A stretch of 64,000 nt of DNA from the NCBI GenBank assembly GCA_026119935.1, contig JALRMH010000028.1, forward strand, positions 186,001 to 250,000, given 5' to 3'. The notes under the pieces are model-generated. The model ran no database searches, was not told where the DNA came from, and saw nothing but the letters and a program-made list of their open reading frames with translations. Below are positions 9,194-20,818 of this stretch, in pieces. The stretch comes from Endothia cerciana (Eukaryota; Ascomycota; Sordariomycetes; Diaporthales; Cryphonectriaceae). The position numbers were made by a program, and so were the translations under genes. Each line of letters begins with the position of its first letter. Position 1 is the stretch's first letter.

Positions 9194-11260
9194 CTACTTG
9201 CCGCTCGCAAGGTTGCGGAACCTGTAGGTGTACACCTGTCAGTCTCGTCCTCCCTCGGCCTCTCAAGGCGCTGCGAGGCAGGCGGCTACTCACTTGTTCA
9301 CGACCCTCTCGATACCATCACAGCCCGCCTTCAGCGTCTCCATCTTGGGTCCGTACGAGAACCGCACGAAGTGGTGACAGGGCGAGTCGAAGAGATCCCT
9401 ACGCCTGGCCGGGTTCAGGTCGAAGAAGATACCGGGCACCACAATGACCTTCTCCTCCAGACACGCCTGGAAGAAGTTCAGGCCGTCGCTGATCGGGCCG
9501 GGCAGCCCCTCGAGGTCCAGCCACAGGTAGAACGTCGAGTCGGGGATGTTCTTGATGACGAAGCCCATCTTGCGCAGGCGCTCGATCACGTAGTCGCGCT
9601 TAATGCGGAAGTGGGTCTGCAGCGCCTGCATCTCCTTGTGGACGAGCGAGGGCTCCAGCATGGGGACGGCCGCCTCCTGGAAGGGCGCGTTGGTGCCGCC
9701 GTCCAGGTACGAGCCGCAGCTGCCGATGGCCTTGATGAACTCCTTAGGGCCGACGATCCAGGCGACGCGCCAGCCGGGCAGGCGGAAGCGCTTGGTCAGG
9801 CCGTCGATGATGAGGACGTCGTCTTCGTCGACGTCCTGGACGTTCTCCTGTCGTGGTGGTATCAGTGCCGCCCGCGACAAGAAGCAGGCCTTGGGCATGA
9901 GGTGGGCCGGCAGGGCCAGAGCTTACCGCAGCAGAGATGGTCGAGCCATCACAGTCGCTCGTGTAGTTGTAGCCGGAGTAGAACTCGTCGCTGATGAACG
10001 TCGCACGACCGCGGCAGATGTCCTGGATCTCGGCCAGCTCGGGGTTCTGCACGACTCGGCCGGTGGGGTTGCGAGGATTCGAGGTCAGAATGACACCGGT
10101 TCCTCGTGCAATCTCCTCGGCAATTTTGTCCTATGGAGAGGGGTGTCAGCTTATTGATGGCATCATTGGGAGATTGAGAGAATGGCGAGTTACCGGGTGG
10201 ATATGGTATCCATCTTCCTCGTGCAGGGGCACAGGAATAGCGGCGAACTAGATATGTAGATGCCACTCGTCAGCTTCACACGTTCACATTCGCTCATCGC
10301 CCCCTCCCCCCTCCCCCGTCCTGGCTGATGTCTCCCAGCGAGCGGTCTCGTATCATGTGCCCGCGCCACTCACGTTTCGGAACAGCGACAACATCTCGTT
10401 GTACGCAGTGTAGTCGGGGATGAAGAAGCCCAAATAGGCCTGGTTCAGGACCGCAGCGATACGGATCAGGCCGGCCCGGCCACCGGGCACGATGGCAACG
10501 TTCTCCCAGGTGTACTTGCTGGGCTTGTCCTTGCGGTGGTGCTCGTTGTACATCTTGGCGACGGCCTCGCGGAGGGGCTTGATGCCGGCGGTGGGGGCAT
10601 ATTCTCTGGAGGCGACCTTGACCTCTATGTGGGTCGGGCGCTGGAAGCAGCCCTCGATGTCATCTTCCACCTGTCGGCCAGCAGGTATAACATCAGCTTG
10701 CCTGTCCTTCCCCTGACCTCTGCGTGCGCGCGCGCGCGCGCGCCCGCGCGCGGAGGCGGTGTATCATACCTCGGGGGCGCCCTGGCCCAGGTTTGCCCAC
10801 TTCTCGGGCTCCTCGAAGAAGCCAAACTCTCCCGCACGCTCTGTACACCAGACGACACCGGTAGACGAACGAGAGGGGTCGAGGCCGGCATGGGGCAGGT
10901 GACCCCTGTGTCAGTGACCGTATATCAGCTCGTGCTCCTTGTCCGACTAGAAAAGCTTCTTCAGGGACGGTGAAGGGCGGGTCGCTGTCAGGCTTACTCG
11001 TGAGCAGCTCGGAACTGTCTGTGGATCTTGGAGCTCGCCTCTGCAGCACAAGGACGTCAGCCATGCGGCCTGGCGGGGGATCAAGTCTCTCGAGGGTATC
11101 GACAGCTGCAGAGTCTGAGTCTGTCTGGCACGAGGCTGCACCCACCAGTGGCGCTGGGCTCCCCGATGGAGAAGCGGCGGATACGCGGCTGGCCGGTGTT
11201 GCGGTTGATCGAGAACTTGCGGTTCACGAACGCGCCGACGGCGGCAACTGGGTTCGACAT
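9194..11260 (-). CDS. PLP-dependent class I/II aminotransferase, seven exons
   Basis: Predicted exons, in coding order: 11260-11146, 10840-10770, 10670-10374, 10247-10194, 10130-9927, 9847-9294 and 9221-9194, giving about 440 residues. Fold type I motifs appear in order: NLGQGAPE near the N-terminus, the cofactor loop SNPRNPTGR (about 196-204), SDEFYSGYNY (Asp and Tyr contacting PLP, about 226-235), the Schiff-base lysine in GLTKRFRLPGWR (about Lys266), and VRFSYG with the carboxylate-binding Arg. It is cytosolic by appearance, with no clear targeting signal. The substrate cannot be read from the sequence; it is closer to aspartate/alanine-type enzymes than to AGT. Exons 2-7 join in frame with good splice sites. 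The first intron (305 nt) is the weak point, since a 43-nt segment at 10998-11040 has its own plausible splice sites. Confidence 0.85.
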
Positions 11261-14200
11261 AGTGGGCGGGTGGCCGGTCGTGAACTGCTGTCTTTTTGTC
11301 TTTTCTATTTTTTGTTTTTGGGGGTTTTTTTTTTTTGGCTGGCCGCAGGGAGGAAGGCACAATGTCCACAGAGATTTTCCGAGCCTTCAGGTGGGTGGAT
11401 GGTCGCCCGTGGTTGAGAAATATAGGGAACCTTGCCCTCTGCAAGCGTAACGCGGGGTCCTGGGATCCGTCCTGTCTGGTCAGGTGTCACAGCAGCAGCT
11501 CCTGCGATCCTCCACGGCCTAATTATATACCAACAAGGCCACCAGAAGAAGGAACAAGCTTTTTTTTTGGGTGGCGTTGGCTAAACCTAAACCCCCCCAC
11601 GCAAGGACAGAGCGCCGAGGAGGAGGGCAGAGATCGACAGCTAAATAGGCACGCCCTGCGAGAACCTCCCTCGCCTTTGGCCTTTGGCGGGGAGGGGGCA
11701 GGCGACCCTTGGAGACTCGATTTGACAGGAAGCTATCCACGACTGGAGCCAGCCACGCATACATAGTTACTACGGAGCGCACCTGGGGCGCTGATAGGTT
11801 CTCAACAGGGTCCTGGATCAGGGTTCATTCCCACTTTTGACACCTTTAGGTTTCAAGAGCCCAAAGTCTGACCCGACTTGCCGTGCGTGCCAGGACTGCC
11901 ACCTCGAAACACGGAACTGGACGGCCGCCTGCTGCTGGGCCAGCCGCAGCGGGGGGGGCCGCCATGTTTCTATAGCTGGCTGCCGTGCTACCACATGGCT
12001 GCTCGTCGCCATCCGGGGCGGTGCGGTCGTTGTCTTCGCGATGAACGCGTCTTATCCCTCCCAGGACAGGCTGGTGCAGTGCAGCGGGTATCTGGGCGCC
12101 CCGCTGAGCTCCGGCTGAGTGCCGCTGCCCCCCGCCTGATATCCCCCCTTGGGGGTTGCGAAACCGTCTCCACCGACACCATATCTAATGCGCCAGCGGG
12201 GGTAGAAGACGCGGGTGCCAGGAGGCGGTGACCAATCTGGCGTAGCTCGGACCGCCCGCCGCGAACAGTCTTGGTGACAGCGTCGTCTTCTCCTGTGGTA
12301 CCGAATCGAAACGCTCAAGGTGACGAGGTGTGTGCTCACTGAGGGGGGCGGGGGCGTTAAATCTCGAGTGCGGATCCCAGGCATGGAGTTTGGGGGCCTT
12401 GGGGAGACAGCGACGGTCCTCTGGCCCCGGGAGGATTCCCCGGCTCTCCGGTTGTTGTCTCCGCGCGCTTGGTCTTTTGGGCACTTGGTGTGCGTTTCGC
12501 ACGAGTAAGTACATGCTATGTATGGTATGGCTACTGAACGAGCGGCCAGCCCGTGTCTGAGCAGCCCACGCGGCAACACCCACCTGCGGCTCTCGATGTC
12601 CTGAACATAACCTGAGCTGCCAGATATAGCTGCAACCGACGCCGGTGGTCTCGGGGGCCGCCCCGGGCTGCCCCGGGCTGCCAAGACCCTGAACCCCGGA
12701 GCCAACCGGACAAGGAACGGGTAGGTCTCGCATCTGGCGGTGGTGACAGCAGACCAGGACGGGTGTGTAGCCATCTCCAGGGCCATCAGCCCCAGCTATC
12801 ATCCGCGAGCGTCCCAGGAGAACCTTCTCGCGGGGGAACGTGCCAAGCATTCTTGCTGCGGCCCACCTGTCCACATGGCGCAGGGGTCACGGGCGTCATC
12901 AGATCTACGGGCACGACACGTCGGAAGAGCCTTGATGATCTAGGCGGCCAGGACCCGCGCGGTGCTGTACGCGAGGGTCTGAGGTTCGCCCAGACCGCCG
13001 AGCCACAGGGCCCTGACTCCGGCCCGAGGACCGGGTCTTTGAGTGCCGGGCTTCGCCGCCTCACGCTGCTCCCACCTCATTGTCGACCTCCTAGACCGCG
13101 CACTGCTTGTCCGGCGAAACACCATTTCTTCCGCGGGCATATCTTTTGCCCGCCCGCCCAGAGTTGGTCACACGTCAAGTCGGGATCTGGTCAGTGGCGC
13201 AGCGCACGAGCGAGCCCCCATTTCAATCGGCCCTTGCAGGAGAACTATGGTGGAAAGTGTCAAGCACATGGCTGGTCCAGCCAAGAAACGCACCGGGGCC
13301 TCCATCAGGGTGAGGAGAGGGGGCGGGGGCCAGGGAAAAATGCACTTTCTCAAACGAGGCCCCACGTTTCGAGCGAGAGAGTGAGAGCCATAGACACATA
13401 AGACGCCAGCATGCCACCCACTCCATGCCACGAGCTCTAGGGCTTTCTATCCCCCAAAGTCTTGGGGGGAGAGGGGCCGTCAGAGGTGACAACATGCCTC
13501 AGGCCACACAACCCGCTGGCGATATCCTGACCCGCATGCGACGGCATGGTTGAGCAAATTGGAAACAGGACCTGATCACACATGTGCTACTGTTGTCGGA
13601 GCGAGGCTGACTAGTATGCCTATCGCCGCCACGTTTGGGCTGCACGATCGTGGCGGAGCCGGTTTCGTCCACATGGCCCAAGGGCGGAGTTTCTGGTGAG
13701 AATGGACACACCATTTTCCACCCCAAAAAGGGCTGTGCCTCGGACATCACCTCAGACATCCTTCGGTCATGGGTTAAGATTTCAACCCGTTTCGGCCTTG
13801 TTGAAAAAAGTCCAATTGTAATTTCGATATATGTTAGAGATTCCTCCGAGTCTTGCCTTTAATACACAAAGTGTCTCTGCCCCGTTCACTGCCAATTTGG
13901 TGGCTGTATTTTGGCCTTGCCCTGCCATAGGCATTCACAAGGGCGCAAAACCCCTTTTTGCTCGCAGGGCATGCCATGAGCGTAATCATCACAAGGGGGG
14001 ATCACCAGTTCATCTTGGTATTGTGGATGGGTATATGAGAGTCATCTCCGACAAAGAATCATGAGCATACAAAGACAATGATCAACTCACAGAAACTGAA
14101 AGATCTGTCCAAGTGAACGCAAAGCCTCCACCACAACAGCCCCTCCCCTGATAACATATCACACAGCAAGTCACTTTCATAACTGAGTGCCTTCACTGTT

Positions 14201-14412
14201 TTCTGAGCCAACAGCAATACACCAGACCTAAATTTATCAATCGTCACTTCCGTCCCTTGTCCAATCTCGGGTCACTGCTGCAGGGTAGCTCACTAGAACA
14301 GACGGGTCACTGTTGTTTGCTTCCTTCAGGGTCATCCCTACTACAACCTGAATAAGACCGTCGAGGTCCACAACACCTTAACAATACCAATTCTTACACA
14401 CATACCTTCCAG
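11261..14412. other. Long divergent intergenic region
   Basis: About 3.1 kb between the start of the aminotransferase and the start of the vWA gene. ORFs up to 244 residues exist on the minus strand (12052-12874) but overlap in two frames, have no recognisable motif and look like GC-rich chance ORFs. T-runs at 11321-11336 and 11560-11568 suit the aminotransferase promoter; 13500-14400 is more AT-rich and leads into the vWA gene. I see no RNA gene. Confidence 0.55.
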
Positions 14413-15739
14413 ATGTCCTGGCTCATATCCCACTCCTCTACATCCCACTCTCAACACTCCCTCTCCAGCCGTCAGCCACCTACACCTCGCGGCCGGTCAG
14501 CCACACCTAACAGGACATCCTTGGACGACATGGACGCCAGCAACAACTTCTTCAGCTCTATCAAGGGGTCTCTTAAGGGCAGGCTCTCCAGGTCCGCCAG
14601 CAACGCCTCTCAGCAGTCTGCGAAGAACGGTGGATCGTCAAGAGCTCAAGCCCTGCCACAGTCACGACCTGTGCGGCTCTCCGCGGGAGCAACCTCAGGG
14701 CAGGGCATCAGCGCGAACCCCTTCTCGAACCCTTATGCCAGCGCCTCCCCCGCAGGACCCATGATCTGTAAGTAGTATTAGGCCCGTAAAGAAAACAGCC
14801 AGATGGTCTGTCTGTCTGTCACCTTGGCGACTAACAGGACCACCCCCAGCCAATGACCCACCGCCAGCATACACCACCGCACCGCCCGTCTACGCCCCTC
14901 GACCGCCGTCGCCCACGCCAAGCCGGCTGTCCGGCATCCAGGCCACCACGCCCGAGGACCAGTACGCGTTCCTCTCCTCCTTCGACACGGTCTTCGTGAT
15001 CGACGACTCGGGCTCCATGGCGGGGCGCTCCTGGCGCGAGGTGCAGTCGGCCCTGTCGTCCATCACGCCCATCTGCACCGCGCACGACGCCGACGGCGTC
15101 GACATCTACTTCCTGAACCACCGGAGCCCGCAGCGCGCCCTCACGGGGCAGGGCAAGGCAGCCGGCGGGTACGCCAACGTGACGGACGCCGCTATGGTCG
15201 AGCGCATCTTCACGGCGGTGCGGCCCGGTGGCATGACGCCCACTGGTACGCGGCTGAACCATATCCTCAAGGCCTACCTGAGGTTCTACGAGGCCGCCAT
15301 CGAGAAGTGCGGAGGCGACCCGGACGGGACGGACGTGAAGCCCATCAACGTCATCATGATCACCGACGGTGTGCCCTCCGACGACCCGGAGAGCGTGCTC
15401 TTGAGCGTCGCCCAGAAGCTGGACAGGCTCGAGGCGCCGCCGCACCAGGTCGGCGTGCAGTTCTTCCAGGTGGGCAACGAGCCCGGCGCGAGCGAGGCCC
15501 TGCGCTCGCTGGACGACGACCTCTCGGAGCTCGGGGGCGGGGTGAGGGATATGGTGGACACAGTGACCTTTGGGGCACGGAGTGGCGGCGGCCGTTCGCT
15601 GTCGAGGGAGCCTGTGCCGGTGTTGAGTGGGGATGCGATCCTGAAGACGGTGCTGGGTGCGGTGGTCAAGAGGCTGGATCGCGCTAGGATCGCGGAGGAG
15701 GAGAGGAGGAGTATGAGGAGCGGAATGCTGCAGCCCTAG
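14413..15739 (+). CDS. von Willebrand factor type A domain protein
   Basis: Exons 14413-14767 and 14850-15739, 414 residues. The 82-nt intron has GTAAGT, branch CTAAC and CCCAG, and joins a Ser codon cleanly. The first ~190 residues are Ser/Pro/Thr-rich and disordered. The vWA domain follows, with a complete MIDAS: DDSGSMAG for the DxSxS, Thr in GMTPTGT, and Asp in ITDGVPSD. Fungal vWA proteins of this layout are uncharacterised; they are intracellular by appearance, with no signal peptide or membrane segment, and presumably bind a partner in a metal-dependent way. An internal ATG at 14530 (MDASNNFF) is an alternative start. Stop TAG at 15737-15739. The domain call is firm; the role is unknown. 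Confidence 0.85.
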
Positions 15740-17046
15740 GAGGCTGAGCAGCGGGGTCGGTGATGCTCGGCATTTGCAGCCCGATAATAGAACGTGGGAC
15801 AATAAAATAAAAATAAAATAAAAATTGGTGCGATGGCAGAATGATGGCTTGGAACGGAGTCTCGGGTGCTTGTCATATGATTTTCCTACAGCAGACATCA
15901 TCATCGCCGAGGAAGTTTGATGAGAAGGGGAGGGGGGGCGTTCTTGTTCAATCGGCGGCGCATTAGTTTACATTCTAATATTGAAGCCATTCACAGGCAT
16001 AGGAACTCAATCCTTCGACCGCTGTAGCATCCTAATCACGGAAAATAGCATCAATCTGGTGTTCAAGGGAACTTTTCTATTCTGTAGAAATTATTATCTG
16101 TGAACTCCCGTCCCAAAAAGAATCCTTCCAGCTCCCTAGACCAACCCCGGGATCGTATTCAACGGTCACTAGACACCTCTCTTTCTCCTCCCGAAACAGA
16201 GGGAAAATCTGGAGAGGATCCTGAACCGTGAAACCTGGGGTACCCATTAGGAAGGAAAAGCTGGAAAGGTAAACGTAAAAAGCCGTCAGGTCAATCCACC
16301 TCAGTTTTTTTTCTCTCTTCAAATCCATCCCTCACCGAATCTTATGTATGGGTCATTATGAGGAGGTGTTCCAATGGCCAAAGGCGTCGAAGACCAAAGA
16401 CGTTCGTGACGTCGTCTTCATTGCCTCGTGGCTAGAATCGCGGAGGTGAAATCGGAACCGAGGAGAGTGGTGGAAGGCATGCAAAGTCGAGAGACTCGGG
16501 ACCTCTGGCTCCCTATCCTGCCACAGGTTCGTGAGGATGACGATCGTCAAACCCCATCTGAGGAGATTGTAAATGGGAGCCGTGGACAGAAGTGATGCCT
16601 TGCCGTCCACAAAAGTCGTAGCGTGCCGAGAATCAAGTAAGGAAAAGTGTAATGTACAAGCCGCCGGACGCAGCCAAAGAAGGCCAATCGAAAGAGGCTG
16701 AGGCAGAATGCCCAGTCCAGTCCGCCTCCCAGGGGAGGGGTCATGTGAAATTTCGGCCAGACAATGCAGGATGTTGTAATAGTAGTGGAGCTCCAGCTGA
16801 CAATCCAAGCCGAAGGCAGAATGATGGAAGTATGCCCTGCCAATACCTGAGCCGAAATGATATCGAATGCAGTGTCGAGTTCCGAAGAAGCAGTCCTTCT
16901 CCACAGGCATTCACGAGTGAGCCGGAGCCAAAGACGGATTATCGATGGTGTACGAGCCGAACGAAATACAAACGCAATCATCGGTCTCGTCAAGTCGTAA
17001 TCGTTTTGCTGGCTACTGCTTCCCTACAACCAGAGGTTGTTTAATC
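15740..17046. other. Convergent 3' region with A/T-rich polyadenylation-like tract
   Basis: It lies between the stops of the vWA gene (+) and the coiled-coil gene (-). A tract of repeated AATAAA-like units at 15799-15827 is a good candidate polyadenylation region for the vWA gene. Two overlapping minus-strand ORFs at 16356-16993 (184 and 148 aa) have no recognisable content and I do not accept them as genes. Confidence 0.5.
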
Positions 17047-19224
17047 TTAGTTCATGACTAAGACCTGTGCCTTGCAGACGCCGCGGGGCACAATGGAAAT
17101 GCCAGAATCATCTCGGTAGCTGATTGACGGAGTGACAACGAGGGCAATACGAATGTGCTTGTGCTGCAGAGACAGGCCGTGCAGGTCGTTGTTCATGGCG
17201 ATGTGCGAGTCGTGGCTGAACTTGACGGCGCACTCATTCCAGGTAAAGGCGAACGACAGGCGGCTGCTCATCATCTTGTTAGAGATCTCAATACCCATGT
17301 TGCAGAGGGAATGGAGACCCAGGCTGGCATCGGCACCGGCGTCAGTGCTGAGGAAAGGGCCCGCGATGTCCTTGAGGCGGTTGGCATTCTGGGCCGTCTT
17401 GAAGGTGCGGAAGCGGGGCCACTCCTCGTCCTTCACGATGCTCTCAACGACCTGACGCAGCTCTTGGCGGGCGGCCCGACGCTGCTCGAGCGGGTAGCCG
17501 ATGTTATCGATGACCGGACCGATCTTCTTCAGCTGAGCGTCGGTTTCATCATCCCAGCCCAGCCAAAACTTCCAGTGCAGCATCTCCTGCTCGATGTACT
17601 GCAGGAGCAGACGCGAGATGAAGTGACAGCGATGATCAGGTGACTTCAACATGAAAAGCGCGTGCTTAGGCGCGGCTTGAGGGTCCTTGTGGCAGGACGC
17701 GACTTTGAGGATATACTCCCACAGCTTGGGGTTGGCCTTGGTAGCCTCCTCAGCAGCACCAGGCGCAATCTGCTTGCAGTACTTCTCAGCCCAACCAAAA
17801 GAGGCAGTGAATAGCCGGACGAACAAGTCCTTCCAGATCTTGGTCTCAGGGTCGAAGTCGGAATCGTCGTTGCGACGAACAACAAGAGCATTGGACGAGT
17901 GCGACTCGGAGCCGCGAGCGGTGTGGTTGCTCTGGCGAGCTTGACCGTACTGAGCAGGGTTCTGATAGCTCGGTGCACCGTAGCCAGGGTAAGGGGCTAC
18001 CTGGCCGCTGGGCGGTGCGCGTCCAAAACTGGGCATGGGAGCGCCGTAAGGTCCAATAGGAGGGAAGGCACCATAGGGGGCGAGAGTGCCGTTCATAGCA
18101 CCCATGTGGCCCATGTGGCCCATAGGTGGCATGCCGAAGTGCCCGTACGGGTTGGATGGAGGGCCTCCGTGGTTGACTTGGTTGTCCCGCTCCATGCGCG
18201 TAGATCCAGAGGGCGGGGGGGGGAACTGGGTAGCGGACGGATCCAAGGCCGTATTCAGCTTCTTCAGGTTGTTCAGAAGGAACTCTTCGTCCTTGCCGTC
18301 GAGGGTAGACGCATATCTGGGCGGAGGAAGGCCAGGGCTCTTGCGAGTACCAAGCTCAGAGGTCGCCGAATGATAGAAATCGACATCGGGAGACGAGTCA
18401 TAAGCTTTGCTGGACTTGGAAGCCTTGGACCCCTTGCTACCATCGCTGGACTTCTTCTTGAGGTTCTATGCACACAGTGCGCTTAGTATGGACCGTATTG
18501 AATGTGGTGTCAAACCCAAAACTTACGTCAATCTGATCCTGCTGCTCCTTGATGCGGCGCTTCTGGTTGCTGATCTTCTCGGCTTTCTTCTCGAGTTCTA
18601 CCTTGCGGCGCTTGTCAGCAGTGGCGTAGCCCTGCTCCATGTCACGGATCTCCTGCTCGAGCCTGCGGACCCGGTCCTGGCTGTGCTGGAGCTTGTTGCG
18701 GAGGCTGTTCAGCTCAGCCTCGTGGGAAGCACGCGAGCCGGCACGTTGCTGAAAGCTCTGGCTGAAGTGCTCCTCAAGCTTCCTCTCCAGCATGCGGCAG
18801 TGGAATGTGGTGGTAACGAACTGCTGGGCGATGACTCGAAGATCGTTGTTCAAGAGGTCAGTGAGACTGCCCGGCATACCAGGCTGACGACCAATGGCCT
18901 GACTGAGAGCCTGGACACGAGCTTGAGTATCCTTGCAGATCTTGCGGATGTCCTACTCTCCCATCGTTAGCATCTGCCATTCGCGACCATAAGACTAGTT
19001 CCAATGAATCGTGTACTCACGTTAATACAATCCTCAGGACCATAGTCAGGTCTCTGCTGATTAGCAGGGATGACAGCGCCGACCGGCTGCTGTATGCCCG
19101 ACGAGTGCTCGGTCGACGGAGTCTGGTCGACGGTGTTAGTCGAGCAGCCCGAGATCATCGTCGACGGAGGCGGCGAGTAAAGCGTCACGCCACCGCCAGA
19201 AGAAGACTTCTTCGAGTAGCCCAT
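17047..19224 (-). CDS. Conserved fungal coiled-coil protein, function unknown
   Basis: Exons in coding order 19224-19021, 18952-18527 and 18465-17047, all phase 0, giving 682 residues. The start is MGYSKKSSSGGG. Residues 70-210 form a conserved region followed by a strong coiled coil (FHCRMLERKLEEHFSQSF, then repeated heptads to about 210). A Ser/Lys linker and a Pro/Gly/Met-rich disordered segment (about 290-360) precede a conserved C-terminal globular part of about 270 residues (KIWKDLFVRLFTASFGWAEKY ... LHWKFWLGWDDETDAQ). I recall orthologues annotated only as hypothetical in filamentous ascomycetes and can name no domain. There are no membrane segments and no signal peptide. The gene structure is well supported; the function is open. 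Confidence 0.8.
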
Positions 19225-20345
19225 GGTCGTTGGTTGAAGATGTCCGAATCGTTCGCGAAACCTCGGAAGTAAACAATCTAAATGGTGTAGAACTCCCAAA
19301 GATATGGCCAACGAGGGGTGAAAAGAGGGCCCAATCAATAACGTTGCGGTTCGATTATCGCAGAAGCTCTTCTCGAGGTGAGTGGCTAGCGAGATGCGAT
19401 CGCAGAACAGACTTCTGTTAATGGGTGGAATGATCAGATCTGAACCTGATACCGAAGCGCTACTTGTGTGACGCGGGGGAGGGAAATGATGATGTTTGAT
19501 GATTGTGGTGGATTAGGACAGATGGAGACTGAAGTCGGAAGGGCTGTCAAGTCGAGGATAAGAATCAAATGCTTAAGAGAAGCTCGCAGACAGACACCTT
19601 CTCTGAAGAAGAGCTTGTTGCGAGGTGGGGTGGTAGTGGGAAGAGAGGTTCAGAAGTTGGGAGGGAAGGGAAAAAGGTGACGGCTGGGCAGTAGGAAAAT
19701 TCTTGGAGGTCTTGCTGTTCGGCGTTTGCAGTGCAGTGAAATTTCGCTTATGGGGCAACTGTGACCACGTGAATGAAACCAGACTGGGTAAGATTGAAGA
19801 TGCTGGTGAATCGAAGAATGTCTGACAAAGATGGGACCAAAACAACCCAGAATGCTGTATCCCTTGTTCAGGCAGCTTTCCTCTTAGGGAGAAGGTAACA
19901 ATGGTGAGAGGGAGAGACAATGGAGGCTTTGCCTGGAAGCAGGTGAGACTGGGTCCTGGGGTCAGGCCATGTGTTGGGTTGAGCTGGACAGATGCTACAA
20001 TAAAGCCCACTGAAGAGCCTTCTCTTGCAGAGAAGGTCCCCGGAGTATTGCGATGTGACTTGAGATGCCTTCAAGGTAGTCACGTGCCCCTGTTGGTGGG
20101 AGACAAGGGGCCGTGAGAATAGGTATTGGCACTGGGTCACTTCCCCAAGCCATGGTGGATAAAGAGAACTTGATCCAGGAAGATCATGTTAAGAAGAACA
20201 TAAAGATAACGGCATGTCGAGGTACAAGTACTTTGGGTTGTTGAGGGCGTAAAAGCAGGAACACGCGCCCGTACGTACCGGACCTCCGAGCACTCTTGCC
20301 GCGGGCGATGTAAGCAGCGAGCGCGGAACGTCCTGGACTCGAGTG
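19225..20345. other. Upstream region of the coiled-coil gene
   Basis: About 1.1 kb between two minus-strand genes. It is purine-rich on the plus strand (pyrimidine-rich in the sense of transcription) at 19460-19680, typical of a fungal promoter and leader. No gene is visible. Confidence 0.55.
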
Positions 20346-20818
20346 CTAATAGCATTGGAAGCGGTGTAAGACGGTCTGTATCAGGATCAGCATGTCGGTT
20401 CCCTCGCAGAACGAAGCTTTGATCATAGAGGCGAGTATGTACCGAAGGATGGGTGACACCGAAGGATAGCCCATGGACGCGTACATGGGCACAAGCTGCC
20501 TAGACTGGGCGGACTGGGCGGACTGGGCAGCCTGGGCATACTGTGCGGCTTGCGCAGCTTTGTCCTCTTCAGTTGGAGGAGGAGTAGAATGGGGGCCCGC
20601 GGGGCTAGAGCAGTCATCAGCGGAAGAACCGACTACATCATGGGCCAACTTACGAAAAACACTCACAAAAGATTTGCTGGCAATTGGTAGCCCATAGATT
20701 CGCGCAAGAACTGCTGAGATGTCTCCTGAGCGTGGCGAACGGGACCTTGGCCGGTGGCAGTGAAAGGATGCATGGTGTACGGAAACCACGGAAAATTCGC
20801 GGCGGGATCCTGATCCAT
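20346..20818 (-). CDS. Small Ala/Gln-rich protein, function unknown
   Basis: Exons 20818-20667 and 20604-20346 give 136 residues. The 62-nt intron has donor GTGAGT, branch-like CTGAT and acceptor CTCTAG, and the join is in frame (TT|C). The N-terminal part is MDQDPAANFPWFPYTMHP, followed by RHAQETSQQFLRESMGYQL. The second exon opens Pro-rich, passes through an AQS-type repeat (AAQSAQSAQSR) coded by imperfect 9-mers, and ends in a more hydrophobic stretch. I do not recognise the family. There is no signal peptide. The first exon and intron look convincing; the C-terminal 35 residues may be mis-spliced. Confidence 0.5.

Noticed and set aside
12052..12874. Overlapping minus-strand ORFs of 244 and 229 codons
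   Set aside because: Two frames of the same GC-rich sequence, neither with recognisable motifs or supporting splice structure.
14831..15904. Open reading frame of 357 codons on the minus strand
   Set aside because: Antisense of the vWA-domain gene, which has an intact MIDAS motif and a clean intron on the other strand.
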